Shown here: piece by piece, positions 1 to 10,315 of the stretch | Numbering within the stretch: position 1 is the stretch's first letter | Layout: every line of letters starts with the position of its first letter | Translations under genes and position numbers: made by a program | DNA from: JAENVU01 sp963756815 | Lineage (GTDB): Bacteria; Actinomycetota; Acidimicrobiia; IMCC26256; JAENVU01 | Direction: 5' to 3' | DNA: 64,000 bases | NCBI GenBank assembly: GCA_963756815.1 | Contig: CAVWPR010000046.1 | Location: forward strand, 62,001-126,000 | Notes under the pieces: generated by a model | What the model was told of the DNA's origin: nothing | Database searches by the model: none | Seen by the model: the letters and a program-made list of their open reading frames with translations, nothing else

Positions 1-198
1 CACGGTGGGACCCGTGCCCTTGTCGAAGTACTCCTGGCGCATGTACCGGATGACCTTCCAGTGCTGCTCCGTGAGCGGGTCGATCCCGGCGTCCCGCGCG
101 ATCGCCGCGGCCATCTCCTCGGTCCACTGGTCGGGCTGCTCGAAGAAGCCCTCGTCGTTCAGGGTGACGTCGACACCGGCGATCGTGGCGGTCGGCAT
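1..198 (-). CDS. DsrC/TusE-family sulfur-carrier protein (3' end outside window)
   Basis: The N-terminal 66 residues are visible and the rest lies beyond base 1. The reading contains the family pattern LNDEGFFEQPDQWTEEMA followed by a GIDPLTEQHWKVIRYMRQ-like stretch, which is the conserved helical core of DsrC/TusE/RspA proteins. These small cytoplasmic proteins carry sulfur on C-terminal cysteines, either for tRNA thiolation or for sulfur oxidation; the cysteines that would tell which are off the edge. The ATG at 198 follows a GAGAGGAG ribosome site. The next gene upstream on the same strand is an SQR-like flavoprotein, which favours a redox/sulfur role. Family confident, exact function not. 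Confidence 0.85.
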   Translation of the reverse strand, partial: MPTATIAGVDVTLNDEGFFEQPDQWTEEMAAAIARDAGIDPLTEQHWKVIRYMRQEYFDKGTGPTV

Positions 199-224
199 GG
201 TGACTCCTCTCTGTTCGGTGGCGG

Positions 225-1481
225 TCAGCGGTTGGCGGGCTCGGCCGCCGGCAGCTGCTTGCCCGCGCGCGGCATGTCGGACCGGATGCCGGGGATGTCC
301 CGACCGGGGAGCAGCGCGTGCCAGTAGAACCACTGGAACATCAGCTTGCCGAGATGGTTGAGGCGGGACTCCTCGAGCAACGGGACGCCGACGCGGCCGG
401 GGAAGTGCCCGCCGACGGGCTCCTGCTCGTAGTTGAAGTCGATGAGCATCGCCTTGTGGAACCCGGTCTCGATGAAGCAGTTCGCGTGACCGTCGTACGA
501 CCCGTCGAGCGGCTCGTCCCGCAGGAACCGTTGGATGTTCTCGACGAGGACCTCGCCCTCGAAGTGGGTCACGGATCCGGCCTTGGAGATGGGGAGGCTC
601 GCGGCGTCACCGATCGCGAAGACGTTCGGCCGTGCCTTCGACTGCAGGGTGTGCTCGTCGGTGGTCACGAAGTCGAGGTCGTCGCCGAGTCCGGGCGAGT
701 TGCCGACGAAGGCGGCGCCGCTGTGCACCGGGACGACGACGGCGAGATCGAACGGGACCTCGCGCTCGTCGTAGCTCACGAGCCGGCCACCGGCGCCGTC
801 GACCTCGCCGGTGTTGAACTCGGTGACGATCTCGATGCCGCGTTCGGCGAGCATCCCGCTCAGCGTCTCGGACGCCACCGGCTTGGTGAACGCACCGTCG
901 AGGGGTGTGACGTAGGTGATCGTGACCGCGTCACGGATGCCGCGCTCGTGGAAGTACCAGTCGGCGAGGAAGCAGAACTCGAGGGGTGCGACCGGGCACT
1001 TGATGGGGAGGTCGACGACGTTCACCACGAGGCGGCCGCCGTCGAACCGCTCGAGCGCCGTCGCGAGCGCGGTCGCGCCGGCGACGTCGTAGAAGGTGAA
1101 GACCTTCTCCATCCAGCCGGCACCGGTGAGGCCCTCGGTCTCCTCCGGGACGAGTCGTGACCCGGTGGCGACGACCAGGACGTCGTAGTCGAGCGCGGTG
1201 CCGTCGGCCAGGTGGACGCGGTCCGCGTCGAGGTCGACCCGTTCCACACCGCACTGGCGGTAGTCGATCCCGTGGTGGAGCTGCGCACCCCGTGGGCGGA
1301 CGATGTCGCCCGGATCGGTGAGGGCGAACGGCACGAACAGCAGCCCGGGCTGGTACACGTGGCGGTCGTCGGTGTCGACGACGGTGATCGCCGCCTCCGC
1401 CGGGCCGAGCGCCTTGCGGAGCCGGTTCGCGGTGAGCGTGCCGCCGGTCCCGCCGCCGAGGATCAGGATGTGCTTCGTCAT
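225..1481 (-). CDS. Sulfide:quinone oxidoreductase-like FAD protein
   Basis: A 418-residue two-dinucleotide-fold flavoprotein. The N-terminal GGGTGG motif (residues 9-14) binds FAD, ATGSR (105-109) closes the first FAD segment, and FAIGDAA (288-294) is the second FAD motif. Cysteines at 162 (in IKCPVAPLE), 170 and 335 (NCFIETG) sit where SQR and flavocytochrome c sulfide dehydrogenase carry their redox cysteines, so oxidation of sulfide or a persulfide with electrons to quinone is the likely reaction at the inner membrane face. It lies 26 bp upstream of the DsrC-like gene and downstream of a beta-lactamase-fold gene on the same strand. A general NADH dehydrogenase-like activity cannot be excluded. 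Confidence 0.8.
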   Translation of the reverse strand: MTKHILILGGGTGGTLTANRLRKALGPAEAAITVVDTDDRHVYQPGLLFVPFALTDPGDIVRPRGAQLHHGIDYRQCGVERVDLDADRVHLADGTALDYDVLVVATGSRLVPEETEGLTGAGWMEKVFTFYDVAGATALATALERFDGGRLVVNVVDLPIKCPVAPLEFCFLADWYFHERGIRDAVTITYVTPLDGAFTKPVASETLSGMLAERGIEIVTEFNTGEVDGAGGRLVSYDEREVPFDLAVVVPVHSGAAFVGNSPGLGDDLDFVTTDEHTLQSKARPNVFAIGDAASLPISKAGSVTHFEGEVLVENIQRFLRDEPLDGSYDGHANCFIETGFHKAMLIDFNYEQEPVGGHFPGRVGVPLLEESRLNHLGKLMFQWFYWHALLPGRDIPGIRSDMPRAGKQLPAAEPANR

Positions 1482-1627
1482 GCCGGTCGAGCCCTTCGTC
1501 GGGAAGGTTCGATCAGCGTCCGCCTCGCGGCCGGCCGGGACCAGGGTCGGAAGTCCGCGATCCGACCCCGACCATCGGCCCGGACGGGCCGCGGTCGGGG
1601 CTCAGGAGGTCAGGGCGTCAGGCGGCG

Positions 1628-2483
<856 letters not shown>

Positions 2484-2564
2484 TCGTGATCCCCCTGTGT
2501 GCCCGCCGGCCCCGCCGGCCGGCGTCGCGAACTCTTCCACACCTCACCCCGGCGGGGAAGGTGG

Positions 2565-4346
2565 ATGCCGGGCGGTCTCAAGCCGGGTCCGACCCGTGTC
2601 GATGCGCGCGGGATGGCCGGGTCCAGGGAGCGCGGTGCCGCCGCGCGCATCGACGTCGACGGCGAGGAGACGCTCGCCACCCCGCAGGAGGTGCGCCCGG
2701 CGTCGCCGTCCGTTCCCGTCCGGTTCCGCGCGGAGCCCGCGCCGACGGGTCCGTCCGGCCGACCCCGCGTCGTCCGGGACCTCCTCGCCGGCGCCCCGGG
2801 GGTCGCGCTCGTCGCGCTGGTCGCCGGCGTCGCGGCGTACCTGTTCGCGTCGCAGCACGACCTCATGCTCCTGTACGCCGACGCGCGGTCCCACCTGACC
2901 ATCGCCCGCCGCCTCATCGACGGGCCGAATCACGGCATCGTCCAGCTCGGTACGGTGTGGCTGCCGCTCCCACACGTGGTGTTGATCCCGTTCGTCGCGA
3001 TCCGGTCGTGGTGGCACAGCGGGGCCGCCGCGATCCCGGTGGACCTGACGTGCCTCGTCGTCGAGGCCCTCGCCGTGTTCTCCCTGGTGCGCACCGTCGC
3101 CCACAACCGGGCCGCGGGCTGGATCGCGGTCGCAGTGCTGGTGACGAACCCCTCGGTGCTCTATCTCCACACGACCGCGCTCACCGAGCCGGTGCTCTTC
3201 GCGTCGTTGCTCGCGACCGTCGCCATGCTCGCCAAGTGGGCGGCGCGCGAAAAGCCGCTGTCCGGTGGCGAGATCGCGGTCTGGTGCGGGCTACCGGCCG
3301 CGGCGGCGGTGCTGTCGCGCTACGACGGGTGGGCGTTCGTCGCCGCGGCGGCGCTCTTCGTCGCGGTCGTCGCGCAGGTGCGGTGGGGCCGGTGGCGGTA
3401 CTCGCTCCACATCACGAGGTGCTTCGCGACCCCTCCGCTGATCGCGGCCGCGTGGTGGCTCTGGTTCAACTGGACGAAGTTCGGCGACCCGCTCGAGTTC
3501 CAGCGCGGCAGGTACTCGGCGCAGGCACAGCAGGAGCTTCTCGCGCAGGCGCACCGCCTGCCCGACATGGGGAACCTCGGACGCAGCGCGCACACCATGG
3601 CCGCGGCCGTGTGGATGGGCGCGGGCTGGGTCGTGGTCGGCGCCGCGTGCGCCGGGATGGTGCTGTGGGCGTGGCACAACCGCGTCCGGCTCCCGGGGTT
3701 GGCGCCGTGGCTGCTCGTCGTCGTGCCCTTCGCCTTCTACGTGCTGTCGTTGTGGACCGGCCAGGCCGCGTTGCGACTCGACACCCGCGGCGGTCAGTCG
3801 ATGTTCAACCTGCGGTACGGCGTCGAGGTGGTCCCCGGCCTCGCGGTGTTCACCGCGCTCGGCGCGTCCGTGCTCGCCGAAGGTCGGTCCGGTGCGCCGT
3901 CGGGCCGACGCCGGCACCGGGCGGTGCTGGTGGTCGCGTGCGCGCTCGTCGCGGTCCAGGCGGTGATGTGGTGGCCGGACTGGCGCGCGGTGCCGGTCGT
4001 CGCCGAGGGCCTGGGTCAGCGGGACGCGGGCGCCGGGCAGTACGCCGCCGCAGAGTGGATGCACGACCACGCCCGCCACGGGATCATCGCGATCGACGAC
4101 TCGATCAACCCGCTGCTGCCGGTGATCGACGCCGACCTCGACCGCGTCGCCGCACCCTTCTCCGGCCGGCGTTGGACGCGCACACTGCGCGACCCCCGGC
4201 GCGCCGAGTGGCTCTACGTCGACACCGAGAACCCGCAGGACTCGATCAGCCGCGCAGTGCGTCGCGACCCGACGTTCGCACGGGACTTCGTGCTGCGCCA
4301 CCGCGCGGGCCGGGCCGAGGTGTACCAGCGCCGGAGCGGGCGATGA
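2565..4346 (+). CDS. GT-C type membrane glycosyltransferase (GT39-like)
   Basis: About 593 residues with an N-terminal cytoplasmic tail, then roughly 10 hydrophobic helices and a C-terminal extracytoplasmic domain. The first loop carries YADARSHLTIARR, equivalent to the acidic catalytic loop of polyprenyl-phosphate-sugar dependent GT-C enzymes, followed by QLGTVWLPLPHV, which is characteristic of this actinobacterial family. It should transfer a sugar from a lipid carrier outside the membrane; the acceptor is unknown. ATG 2565 has a GGGAAGG ribosome site; ATG 2613 is an alternative. The stop overlaps the start of the following GT2 gene by ATGA, so the two are probably co-translated and act in one surface polysaccharide pathway. 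Confidence 0.75.
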   Translation: MPGGLKPGPTRVDARGMAGSRERGAAARIDVDGEETLATPQEVRPASPSVPVRFRAEPAPTGPSGRPRVVRDLLAGAPGVALVALVAGVAAYLFASQHDLMLLYADARSHLTIARRLIDGPNHGIVQLGTVWLPLPHVVLIPFVAIRSWWHSGAAAIPVDLTCLVVEALAVFSLVRTVAHNRAAGWIAVAVLVTNPSVLYLHTTALTEPVLFASLLATVAMLAKWAAREKPLSGGEIAVWCGLPAAAAVLSRYDGWAFVAAAALFVAVVAQVRWGRWRYSLHITRCFATPPLIAAAWWLWFNWTKFGDPLEFQRGRYSAQAQQELLAQAHRLPDMGNLGRSAHTMAAAVWMGAGWVVVGAACAGMVLWAWHNRVRLPGLAPWLLVVVPFAFYVLSLWTGQAALRLDTRGGQSMFNLRYGVEVVPGLAVFTALGASVLAEGRSGAPSGRRRHRAVLVVACALVAVQAVMWWPDWRAVPVVAEGLGQRDAGAGQYAAAEWMHDHARHGIIAIDDSINPLLPVIDADLDRVAAPFSGRRWTRTLRDPRRAEWLYVDTENPQDSISRAVRRDPTFARDFVLRHRAGRAEVYQRRSGR

Positions 4347-6277
4347 CCGCTCGCCGGCGGGCGCCCGGCCTCGGTACGGTCACCGCCCCGCGTCTCGGTG
4401 ACGTCCTCGTCGCTCGCGGGGCGATCACTCGCGAGCAGCTGGCGGCGACGCTCGCGCGGCACCGCGCGGTCGGGAGCCGACTCGGCGAGGAGCTGCGGAG
4501 CTCCGGCGCGGTCAGCCGCCTCGATCTCTTCCATGCGCTCGCGGAGACGTGGGGCATCGGGTTCGTCGACCTCATCGACGATCCGCCCGACGAGGCGCTG
4601 CTCCGGCGGGTCGGCGCCGAGGTCATGGTGCGAGAGCACTGGGTCCCTCATCATCTCGAGCCGGGCGCCGGCGTTGGCCCACGGGCCGTGGTCGCGACCG
4701 CGGAACCGCCGAGCGCCGAGCTCGAGGCGTCGGTCCGGGAGCGGCTCGACCTGCAGGCCGTGCGGTTCGTGGCGACCACGGATTGGGACGTCGACCAGGC
4801 GGTCCTGCTCGCGTGTGAGGAGGAGCTGGTCGCCGAGGCGGCCTTCGGGCTCGCGCTGACGCATCCCGAGCTGTCGGCTGACACCGGGTACGCCCGTTGG
4901 CACGTCGTGACGTTCGTGATCGCGGTCGCGGCGCTGCTCGCCGCTGGGATCGCCGCTCCGACCGAGACGATCGTCGCCGTCCTGATCGGCATCAACGTGA
5001 TGTTCCTCGTCGGCGTCGCGTTCAAGCTCGTCGCGTGCACGGTCGGCGTGTTCCACCTTGCCCGCCGACACCGGGAGCACGACCCACGGGCGGGCGGCGA
5101 GACGGTCGCAGCGATCCCTCGCGTGGCGGACGCCGACCTGCCGGTCTTCACGATCTTGGTGCCTGCCTACCGCGAGGCGAACGTCGTCACGAAGCTCATC
5201 GATCACATCGGCGAGCTCGACTACCCGATGTCGAAGCTCCAGGTGCTGCTGCTGATGGAGGCCGACGACGACGAGACGATCTTCGCGGCGAAGGAGTCCC
5301 GCCCGCCCGCCCACGTCCGGTTCGTCGTGGTGCCACCGGGCGGTCCGCAGACCAAGCCGAAGGCGTGCAACGTCGGCCTCGCGCTCGCGGACGGCGAGTT
5401 CCTCGTGATCTACGACGCCGAGGACCGTCCCGAGCCGGGTCAGCTGCGCGAGGTCGTGCACCGGTTCGCCGAGAGCGGTGACGACGTCGTCTGCTACCAG
5501 GCGCGGCTGAACTACTTCAACGCACACGAGAACATCCTCACGCGGATGTTCACGCTCGAGTACTCGATGTGGTTCGACACGATGCTGCCCGGGCTCGACG
5601 CCTGGCGCCTCCCCATCCCCCTCGGCGGGACGTCGAACCACTTTCGCGTGGAGTCGCTGCGCAAGCTCGGCGCGTGGGACCCGTACAACGTCACCGAGGA
5701 CGCTGACCTCGGCATCCGCGCCTCGGCCGTCGGCCTCACGGTGGGGATCACGGAGTCGACCACGTGGGAGGAGGCGTGCTCGGACTGGCGGGCCTGGATC
5801 CGCCAACGCACGCGCTGGATCAAGGGCTACATGGTCACCGCGCTGGTCCACACGCGCCGGCCCCGCCGGCTGCTGCGCGAGACGGGTTGGCGCGGGGTCC
5901 TCGGCCTGCTCGGTCTGATCGCGGGCACGCCGGCGATGTTCCTCGCGTGTCCGATCGTCTGGGGCTTCTGGCTGTTCACGTTCCTCGGGGGTTCGATCCC
6001 GGGCGTGCACCTGCCGCAGTGGGTGCAGACCGCAACGACCGCGAACCTCATCGTCGGCAACGGGGCGATGATCGTGTTGTGCGCAGTCGCCGCCCTGCGC
6101 CGCAAGGCGTACGACCTGATGCTCTACTCACTGCTCAACCCCGCCTACTGGGTGCTGCACTCCGTCGCCGCGTGGCGCGCGCTGGCACAGCTGCTCGTGA
6201 AGCCGTCGCACTGGGAGAAGACCCCGCACGGCATCGAGCACGGACCCGAGGCGCACGCGGCGCGGCGCGCGGCGTGA
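4343..6277 (+). CDS. MshEN domain - family 2 glycosyltransferase fusion
   Basis: A 644-residue protein. Residues about 15-70 match the MshEN repeat (LGDVLVARGAITREQL, then LGEELRSSGAVSRLDL), a c-di-GMP-binding module otherwise known from GspE/PilB-type ATPases. Two transmembrane helices follow (about 190-245), then a BcsA-like GT2 domain with EADDDE, DAED beginning at D358, the acidic TEDADLG and the QRTRW processivity motif, then further membrane helices. This architecture fits an inner-membrane processive polysaccharide synthase whose activity could be gated by c-di-GMP. ATG 4343 overlaps the previous stop. Domain calls are confident; c-di-GMP control is inferred from the domain and from the GGDEF-EAL protein elsewhere in the window. 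Confidence 0.8.
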   Translation: MTARRRAPGLGTVTAPRLGDVLVARGAITREQLAATLARHRAVGSRLGEELRSSGAVSRLDLFHALAETWGIGFVDLIDDPPDEALLRRVGAEVMVREHWVPHHLEPGAGVGPRAVVATAEPPSAELEASVRERLDLQAVRFVATTDWDVDQAVLLACEEELVAEAAFGLALTHPELSADTGYARWHVVTFVIAVAALLAAGIAAPTETIVAVLIGINVMFLVGVAFKLVACTVGVFHLARRHREHDPRAGGETVAAIPRVADADLPVFTILVPAYREANVVTKLIDHIGELDYPMSKLQVLLLMEADDDETIFAAKESRPPAHVRFVVVPPGGPQTKPKACNVGLALADGEFLVIYDAEDRPEPGQLREVVHRFAESGDDVVCYQARLNYFNAHENILTRMFTLEYSMWFDTMLPGLDAWRLPIPLGGTSNHFRVESLRKLGAWDPYNVTEDADLGIRASAVGLTVGITESTTWEEACSDWRAWIRQRTRWIKGYMVTALVHTRRPRRLLRETGWRGVLGLLGLIAGTPAMFLACPIVWGFWLFTFLGGSIPGVHLPQWVQTATTANLIVGNGAMIVLCAVAALRRKAYDLMLYSLLNPAYWVLHSVAAWRALAQLLVKPSHWEKTPHGIEHGPEAHAARRAA

Positions 6278-6283
6278 GGTCGC

Positions 6284-6772
6284 TCAGGCCGTGAGGTGGA
6301 CGGCGAGGGACTCCATGGCGCGGAGGAACACGTTGCCGATCACGTCACGCGCGCCCCGGATCAGCTCGAGCAGGTCGGGCTGCGGGTCGACCGCGAACGT
6401 CCAGGTCAGGGTGGAATCGTCCCCGTCGGCCGCGATCACCCAGTCCTCGGCAAGGGCTCGAAACGTCTCCGCGGAGCTCTCGTCGACGCGGTACGCCCAG
6501 CGCGTGGGCTCGTCCCACGCGAGCAGCGTCTCGCGATACGCGATGCCGTCCATCACCACCGACCGGATCGTCCCGGAGCCGAACGGCGGCGCGCTCTCGT
6601 AGCGCGCGTCGGAGAGTCCCGGGAACCAGGTCCACGTCGACGGATCCGCACTGATCGCGGCGAACACCGCGTGGACCGGCGCCGGCAGCGGCGCGACGTA
6701 GTCGAAGCGGACGGGCGCGCTCGCCAGGAAGTCGAGCCCGACCGGAGCGAGCCGGTGTCGCGGTGTCGTCAC
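6284..6772 (-). CDS. SRPBCC (START-like) family protein
   Basis: A 162-residue single-domain protein with the START-like pattern: a first strand RFDYVAPLPAPVHAVFAAI, a WTWFPGLSDARY segment, a central WAYRVDE strand and a long C-terminal helix ending in VFLRAMESLAVHL. Such proteins bind hydrophobic ligands or act as polyketide-cyclase-like proteins; no ligand can be named from sequence. It is convergent with the preceding glycosyltransferase gene (7 bp between stops) and divergent from the small gene at 6862, so it is a single-gene unit. ATG 6772 has no strong ribosome site. Confidence 0.75.
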   Translation of the reverse strand: MTTPRHRLAPVGLDFLASAPVRFDYVAPLPAPVHAVFAAISADPSTWTWFPGLSDARYESAPPFGSGTIRSVVMDGIAYRETLLAWDEPTRWAYRVDESSAETFRALAEDWVIAADGDDSTLTWTFAVDPQPDLLELIRGARDVIGNVFLRAMESLAVHLTA

Positions 6773-6861
6773 GGGGCGCAGTCGAGCACATCGGTGGTCG
6801 TCCGCGCGGCGTCGGGCGTCGACCCGTACGCTCGCCGGACGCGAGGTGTGAGGAGGTCGGG

Positions 6862-7068
6862 ATGGCGCGCCACGATGTCGAGATGCGGATCCCCACCACG
6901 AAGATGGTGCTCCACGCGGACGTCGTCTTCGAGGTCCGTAGCGACGACGAGAAGCTCGGCGAGCTCCGCATCAGTCAGGGCAGCATCGACTGGTACCACG
7001 GCCGGGCCAAGACCGGTGTGAAGCTGACCTGGGAGCAGTTCGACGAGGTCATGGCGCAACGTCGCTGA
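6862..7068 (+). CDS. Small conserved hypothetical protein (68 aa)
   Basis: Starts at ATG 6862 after a strong AGGAGG (6851-6856). The 68-residue product is predicted to be a soluble alpha/beta protein with an internal ELRISQGSIDWYHG segment and a C-terminal helix LTWEQFDEVMAQ. This looks like a short single-domain actinobacterial protein of unknown function. Earlier in-frame starts would overlap the SRPBCC gene and lack a ribosome site. It converges with the thioesterase gene downstream. Confidence 0.65.
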   Translation: MARHDVEMRIPTTKMVLHADVVFEVRSDDEKLGELRISQGSIDWYHGRAKTGVKLTWEQFDEVMAQRR

Positions 7069-7083
7069 CCGCGCGCCGAGCGG

Positions 7084-7872
7084 TCACGGGCCGGGGCGCG
7101 GTCCGACGTACAGCGACTGCTCGCTCTGGCCGATGCGACCGGTGGTGTCGTAGAGCGTTCCCGTCGCGAGGGCACCCGCCCCGGCGGTGAGCCGTGTCGT
7201 CGCCGCGAGCCCGATCCACTCGCCCGTCGGCTCCCGCTCGAAGTGCACGACGAGATCCGGGTTGATGAACACGAAGTCCTCGCCGAGCACCTGGCTGATG
7301 CCGTTCCCGAAGTCGGCCGCGACCATCGTGCGCTGCACGGGCGTCGGCACCTCGTCGGCGACGAGCGGCGCGGTGAGTCGGAACCATCCCGTGGCCGGGC
7401 CGGGGGTGTGGAACCGGCCGACGACGGGCCGGAGCTCGACGCCGAGCATGATCCCGACGCGCGGACCGTCGACGTCCTCGACGGCGGACCCCTGGGGTCC
7501 GGCGAACGGCACCGGCTCGATCGGGGGCGCCTGGGGCGCGACGGTGTCGGGCACCCGCCGGATCCGCAGAACGCGCGCCCGCACCAGCTCGGTCCCGTCG
7601 GTCGCGGTCATCGTCGCCTCGACGATCTGCACCCGCCGGCCCGGTCGTGTCGTCACGGTGGCGACGCGCAACGGTGCCAGCGGGACGGGCCGGACCAGGT
7701 CGAGCAGGAGCCGTCCGATCGCCATCGACGGGTCCGGCTCGTGCCGTTCGACCGCGCGTGCGAGCAGCGCCGAGGGCGGGCCGCCGTGCGCGCTGCCCGG
7801 ATCCCACGGGCCCTGGCACAGCAAGGTCGGGACGAACGTGTCGCCGTCGACGTGGAAGAAGGGCTCGGTCAT
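7084..7872 (-). CDS. Acyl-CoA thioesterase family protein (double hotdog)
   Basis: About 262 residues. The N-terminal half has GPWDPGSAHGGPPSALLARA, the conserved helix of the TesB-like/thioesterase-superfamily hotdog, and the C-terminal half repeats the fold with FINPDLVVHFEREPTGEWIG. This family hydrolyses acyl-CoA esters in the cytoplasm; chain-length preference is not visible. ATG 7872 is preceded by GGAAG. A longer frame extends upstream but is Arg-rich and non-conserved, so the shorter start is preferred. Confidence 0.8.
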   Translation of the reverse strand: MTEPFFHVDGDTFVPTLLCQGPWDPGSAHGGPPSALLARAVERHEPDPSMAIGRLLLDLVRPVPLAPLRVATVTTRPGRRVQIVEATMTATDGTELVRARVLRIRRVPDTVAPQAPPIEPVPFAGPQGSAVEDVDGPRVGIMLGVELRPVVGRFHTPGPATGWFRLTAPLVADEVPTPVQRTMVAADFGNGISQVLGEDFVFINPDLVVHFEREPTGEWIGLAATTRLTAGAGALATGTLYDTTGRIGQSEQSLYVGPRPGP

Positions 7873-8048
7873 CACACTTCCGAAAGGAGGGGTCGCGGTC
7901 GGGCGCCGGGTGCGAGGTGCAGTCTCGTCGGCCGCGACACTGAACGCGTGCTGAGCCCGCGACGGGATGGAAACGCCGCTCGAGCAGGTTCTTCTCAGCT
8001 CGGAGCGGGCAAGGTGGCGTCGCCTTCCCCCGGGCCAGGAGTCGATCG

Positions 8049-9209
8049 ATGATGACAACGCAGGAGCCGACCGTCGGCCCACCGCCCCCTCCGCCCCCCG
8101 CGCGGCCGTCGTGGGGTCGGTCGGCGGTCCTGCTCACCGCCGCGCTCGCCCTCGCCATCGCGGGCGTCGTCGGCTACACGATGGGCCACCGCGACGATGC
8201 CGTCGTCCAGCGCCCGACCGACTTCAGCTTCCCCTCGGACAGCTCCTCGCGCTCGATCGACAGCACGTCGCGGCGCATCGCCGCGAAGCTGGACGACTCG
8301 ATCGTCAACATCACCACCCGCCTCTCCAGTGGCGGCGCGGCCGCGGGTACCGGCGTCGTGATCTCGTCGGACGGGCTCGTCCTCACGAACAACCACGTGA
8401 TCGCGGACACGGCCCAGCTGCGGGTCGAGAACTCGGCCAACGGCAGCATGCACTCGGCGAAGGTCCTCGGCTACAGCGTCACGGCCGACGTGGCGCTCAT
8501 CAAGATCGAGGGCGTGTCGGGGCTCACCGCGGCACCGATCGGCGACGCGTCCAACCTCGCGATCGACGACGCGGTCGTCGGCCTCGGCAACGCCGGAGGC
8601 AACGGCGGCGAGCCGTCCATCGCGCCGGGACGCGTCACCGCCCTCGACCAGCGCATCGTCGCGTCCGACACCGACGGCTCGAGCGAGACCCTCGAAGGGT
8701 TGATCCAGATCGACGCGGGGATCCAGCCCGGCGACTCGGGCGGTCCGCTGGCGGACGCGTCCGGACGCGTCGTCGGGATCGACGTCGCCGCGTCGCGTGA
8801 CGATCCGCGCTTCTCCTTCTCGGGCGGCAGCAGCGGCGAGGCCTACGCGATCCCGATCCAGAAGGCGCTCACCGTCGCTCGACGCATCACGTCGGGTGCG
8901 GGCGGCGACGGCATCCACATCGGTGCGACGCGCGGCGTGCTCGGCATCGGCGTCGAGGACTCCCGGCTGTCAGAGGGCTCGGGTGCGCTGGTCCAGCGCG
9001 TCGGGCGCGGCACCCCGGCGGACGACGCCGGCATCTCGGGCGACGACCTGATCACGAGCATCGACGGGAAGGACGTCTCGTCGGCGTCGGATCTCACCCG
9101 GGTGATGGCGCCGTACTCGGCGGGTGACCGGGTGCGCGTCACGTGGACGGACGACTCGGGTGACGGCCACCACGCCACGATCCGCTTGGAGAGCGCACCG
9201 CCCGCCTAG
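8049..9209 (+). CDS. HtrA/DegP-like membrane-anchored serine protease with PDZ domain
   Basis: A 386-residue protein. A proline-rich cytoplasmic start is followed by one transmembrane segment (about 25-45), a trypsin-like domain with the triad His116 (TNNHVIA), Asp147 (TADVALIKI) and Ser230 (QPGDSGGPL), and a C-terminal PDZ domain from about 300 with GVLGIGVED and the GDDLITSIDGKDV signature. It should degrade or chaperone misfolded proteins outside the cytoplasmic membrane, like actinobacterial HtrA/PepD. Two consecutive ATGs at 8049 and 8052 are both usable. It starts divergently from the thioesterase gene; the 176-bp gap probably holds both promoters. Confidence 0.9.
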   Translation: MMTTQEPTVGPPPPPPPARPSWGRSAVLLTAALALAIAGVVGYTMGHRDDAVVQRPTDFSFPSDSSSRSIDSTSRRIAAKLDDSIVNITTRLSSGGAAAGTGVVISSDGLVLTNNHVIADTAQLRVENSANGSMHSAKVLGYSVTADVALIKIEGVSGLTAAPIGDASNLAIDDAVVGLGNAGGNGGEPSIAPGRVTALDQRIVASDTDGSSETLEGLIQIDAGIQPGDSGGPLADASGRVVGIDVAASRDDPRFSFSGGSSGEAYAIPIQKALTVARRITSGAGGDGIHIGATRGVLGIGVEDSRLSEGSGALVQRVGRGTPADDAGISGDDLITSIDGKDVSSASDLTRVMAPYSAGDRVRVTWTDDSGDGHHATIRLESAPPA

Positions 9210-9228
9210 ACGCGCGACGATCGGCGGC

Positions 9229-10303
9229 ATGACCGACGCCCGGCCCGCGCAGGCGCTCGCGGATCTCTGGATCGCCATCGCCGACACGGCGTGCCGCGAC
9301 TACTCGCCGCTCTACGACCGCATCTGCCGCACCGTCGCGGCCAACGACGACGTGCTCGCGATCGTGCAGGAGGCGCCGCCGACCGGGCACCTGCCGAACG
9401 TCCTGCTCGGCGCGGTCCACTACCTCCTGCTGGGCGGTCTCGATCACCCACTCGCCGCCGTCTACGCCGGCGAGTCCGACGCCGACCCCGGTCCGCTCTT
9501 CGTCGACGTCTGCCTCACGCACCGCGCCGAGATCCTCGACCTGCTCGCGACGCGTCACACGAACACGAACGAGGTCGGTCGGTCGGCGCTGATCGGACCC
9601 GCCCTCACTTCGGTCGCCGAGAGGATCGGCGCGCCGCTCGGTCTCGTCGACGTCGGCGCGAGCGCCGGGCTCAACCTCGCGTGCGACCGCTACCGACTCG
9701 ACTACGGCGACGCGGGTGTCACCGGACCCGCGGAAGCCGCCGTGCGGATCGAGTGCGCGGTCGTCGGCGGCGATCCGCCGATCGCACCCGCGCTGCCCGA
9801 CATCGTCGCCCGCGTCGGGCTGGACCGCGATCCCGTCGACGTGCGTGACGACGACGCGGTCCGGTGGCTCCTCGCCTGCGTCTGGCCCGACACCGGACGG
9901 CTCCCGCGGACGCGTCGCGCGTTGGCCGAGGCGAGGAAGAACCCGCCGCAGATCGTCGACGGTGACGCCGTGGATGCCGTCACCGACCTCGTGCTCGGTC
10001 TCCCTCCCGGCGTGACGCCGGTCGTGACGACGACCTGGATGCTCGCGTACCTGTCGCGCGAGCGCCGCGTCGCGTTCCGCGAGGCGCTCGCCGCGGCATC
10101 GCAGCACGCGGCCGATCGCGTGGATCAGTGCCGAGGGCGCGGGAGTGGTCGACCGGTTCGACGGGGTCGAGGCTCCGATCGACGCTCAGGGCATGGAGGC
10201 GAGCGTGTTCGGTCTCCTGACGTTCCGCGCCGGCGCGCTCGACGCGACCGAGCTGCTCGGCTTCGTGCACCCGCACGGCAACTGGATCGACTGGCGCGCC
10301 TGA
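9229..10303 (+). CDS. DUF2332 family protein, one frameshift
   Basis: The N-terminal 295 residues match DUF2332: DYSPLYDRICRTVAANDDVL, the PPNVLL-like loop as HLPNVLLGAVHYLLL, and VDVGASAGLNLACDRY, which resembles a nucleotide or SAM-binding glycine loop. One extra base near 10113-10114 (codon GC[C/G]) breaks the frame; in the next frame the protein resumes as IAWISAEGAG and ends with LLGFVHPHGNWIDW, the expected family C-terminus, stopping at 10303. Biochemical function of the family is unknown. The gene begins 19 bp after htrA, so co-transcription is likely; a hairpin lies right after the stop. Confidence 0.75.
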
Positions 10304-10315
10304 CGTCGATCGGCA

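Noticed and set aside
7860..7890. GAAAGGAGG on the plus strand as a ribosome site for a rightward gene
   Set aside because: No start codon with a coding-like frame follows; it lies in the leader of the leftward thioesterase gene.
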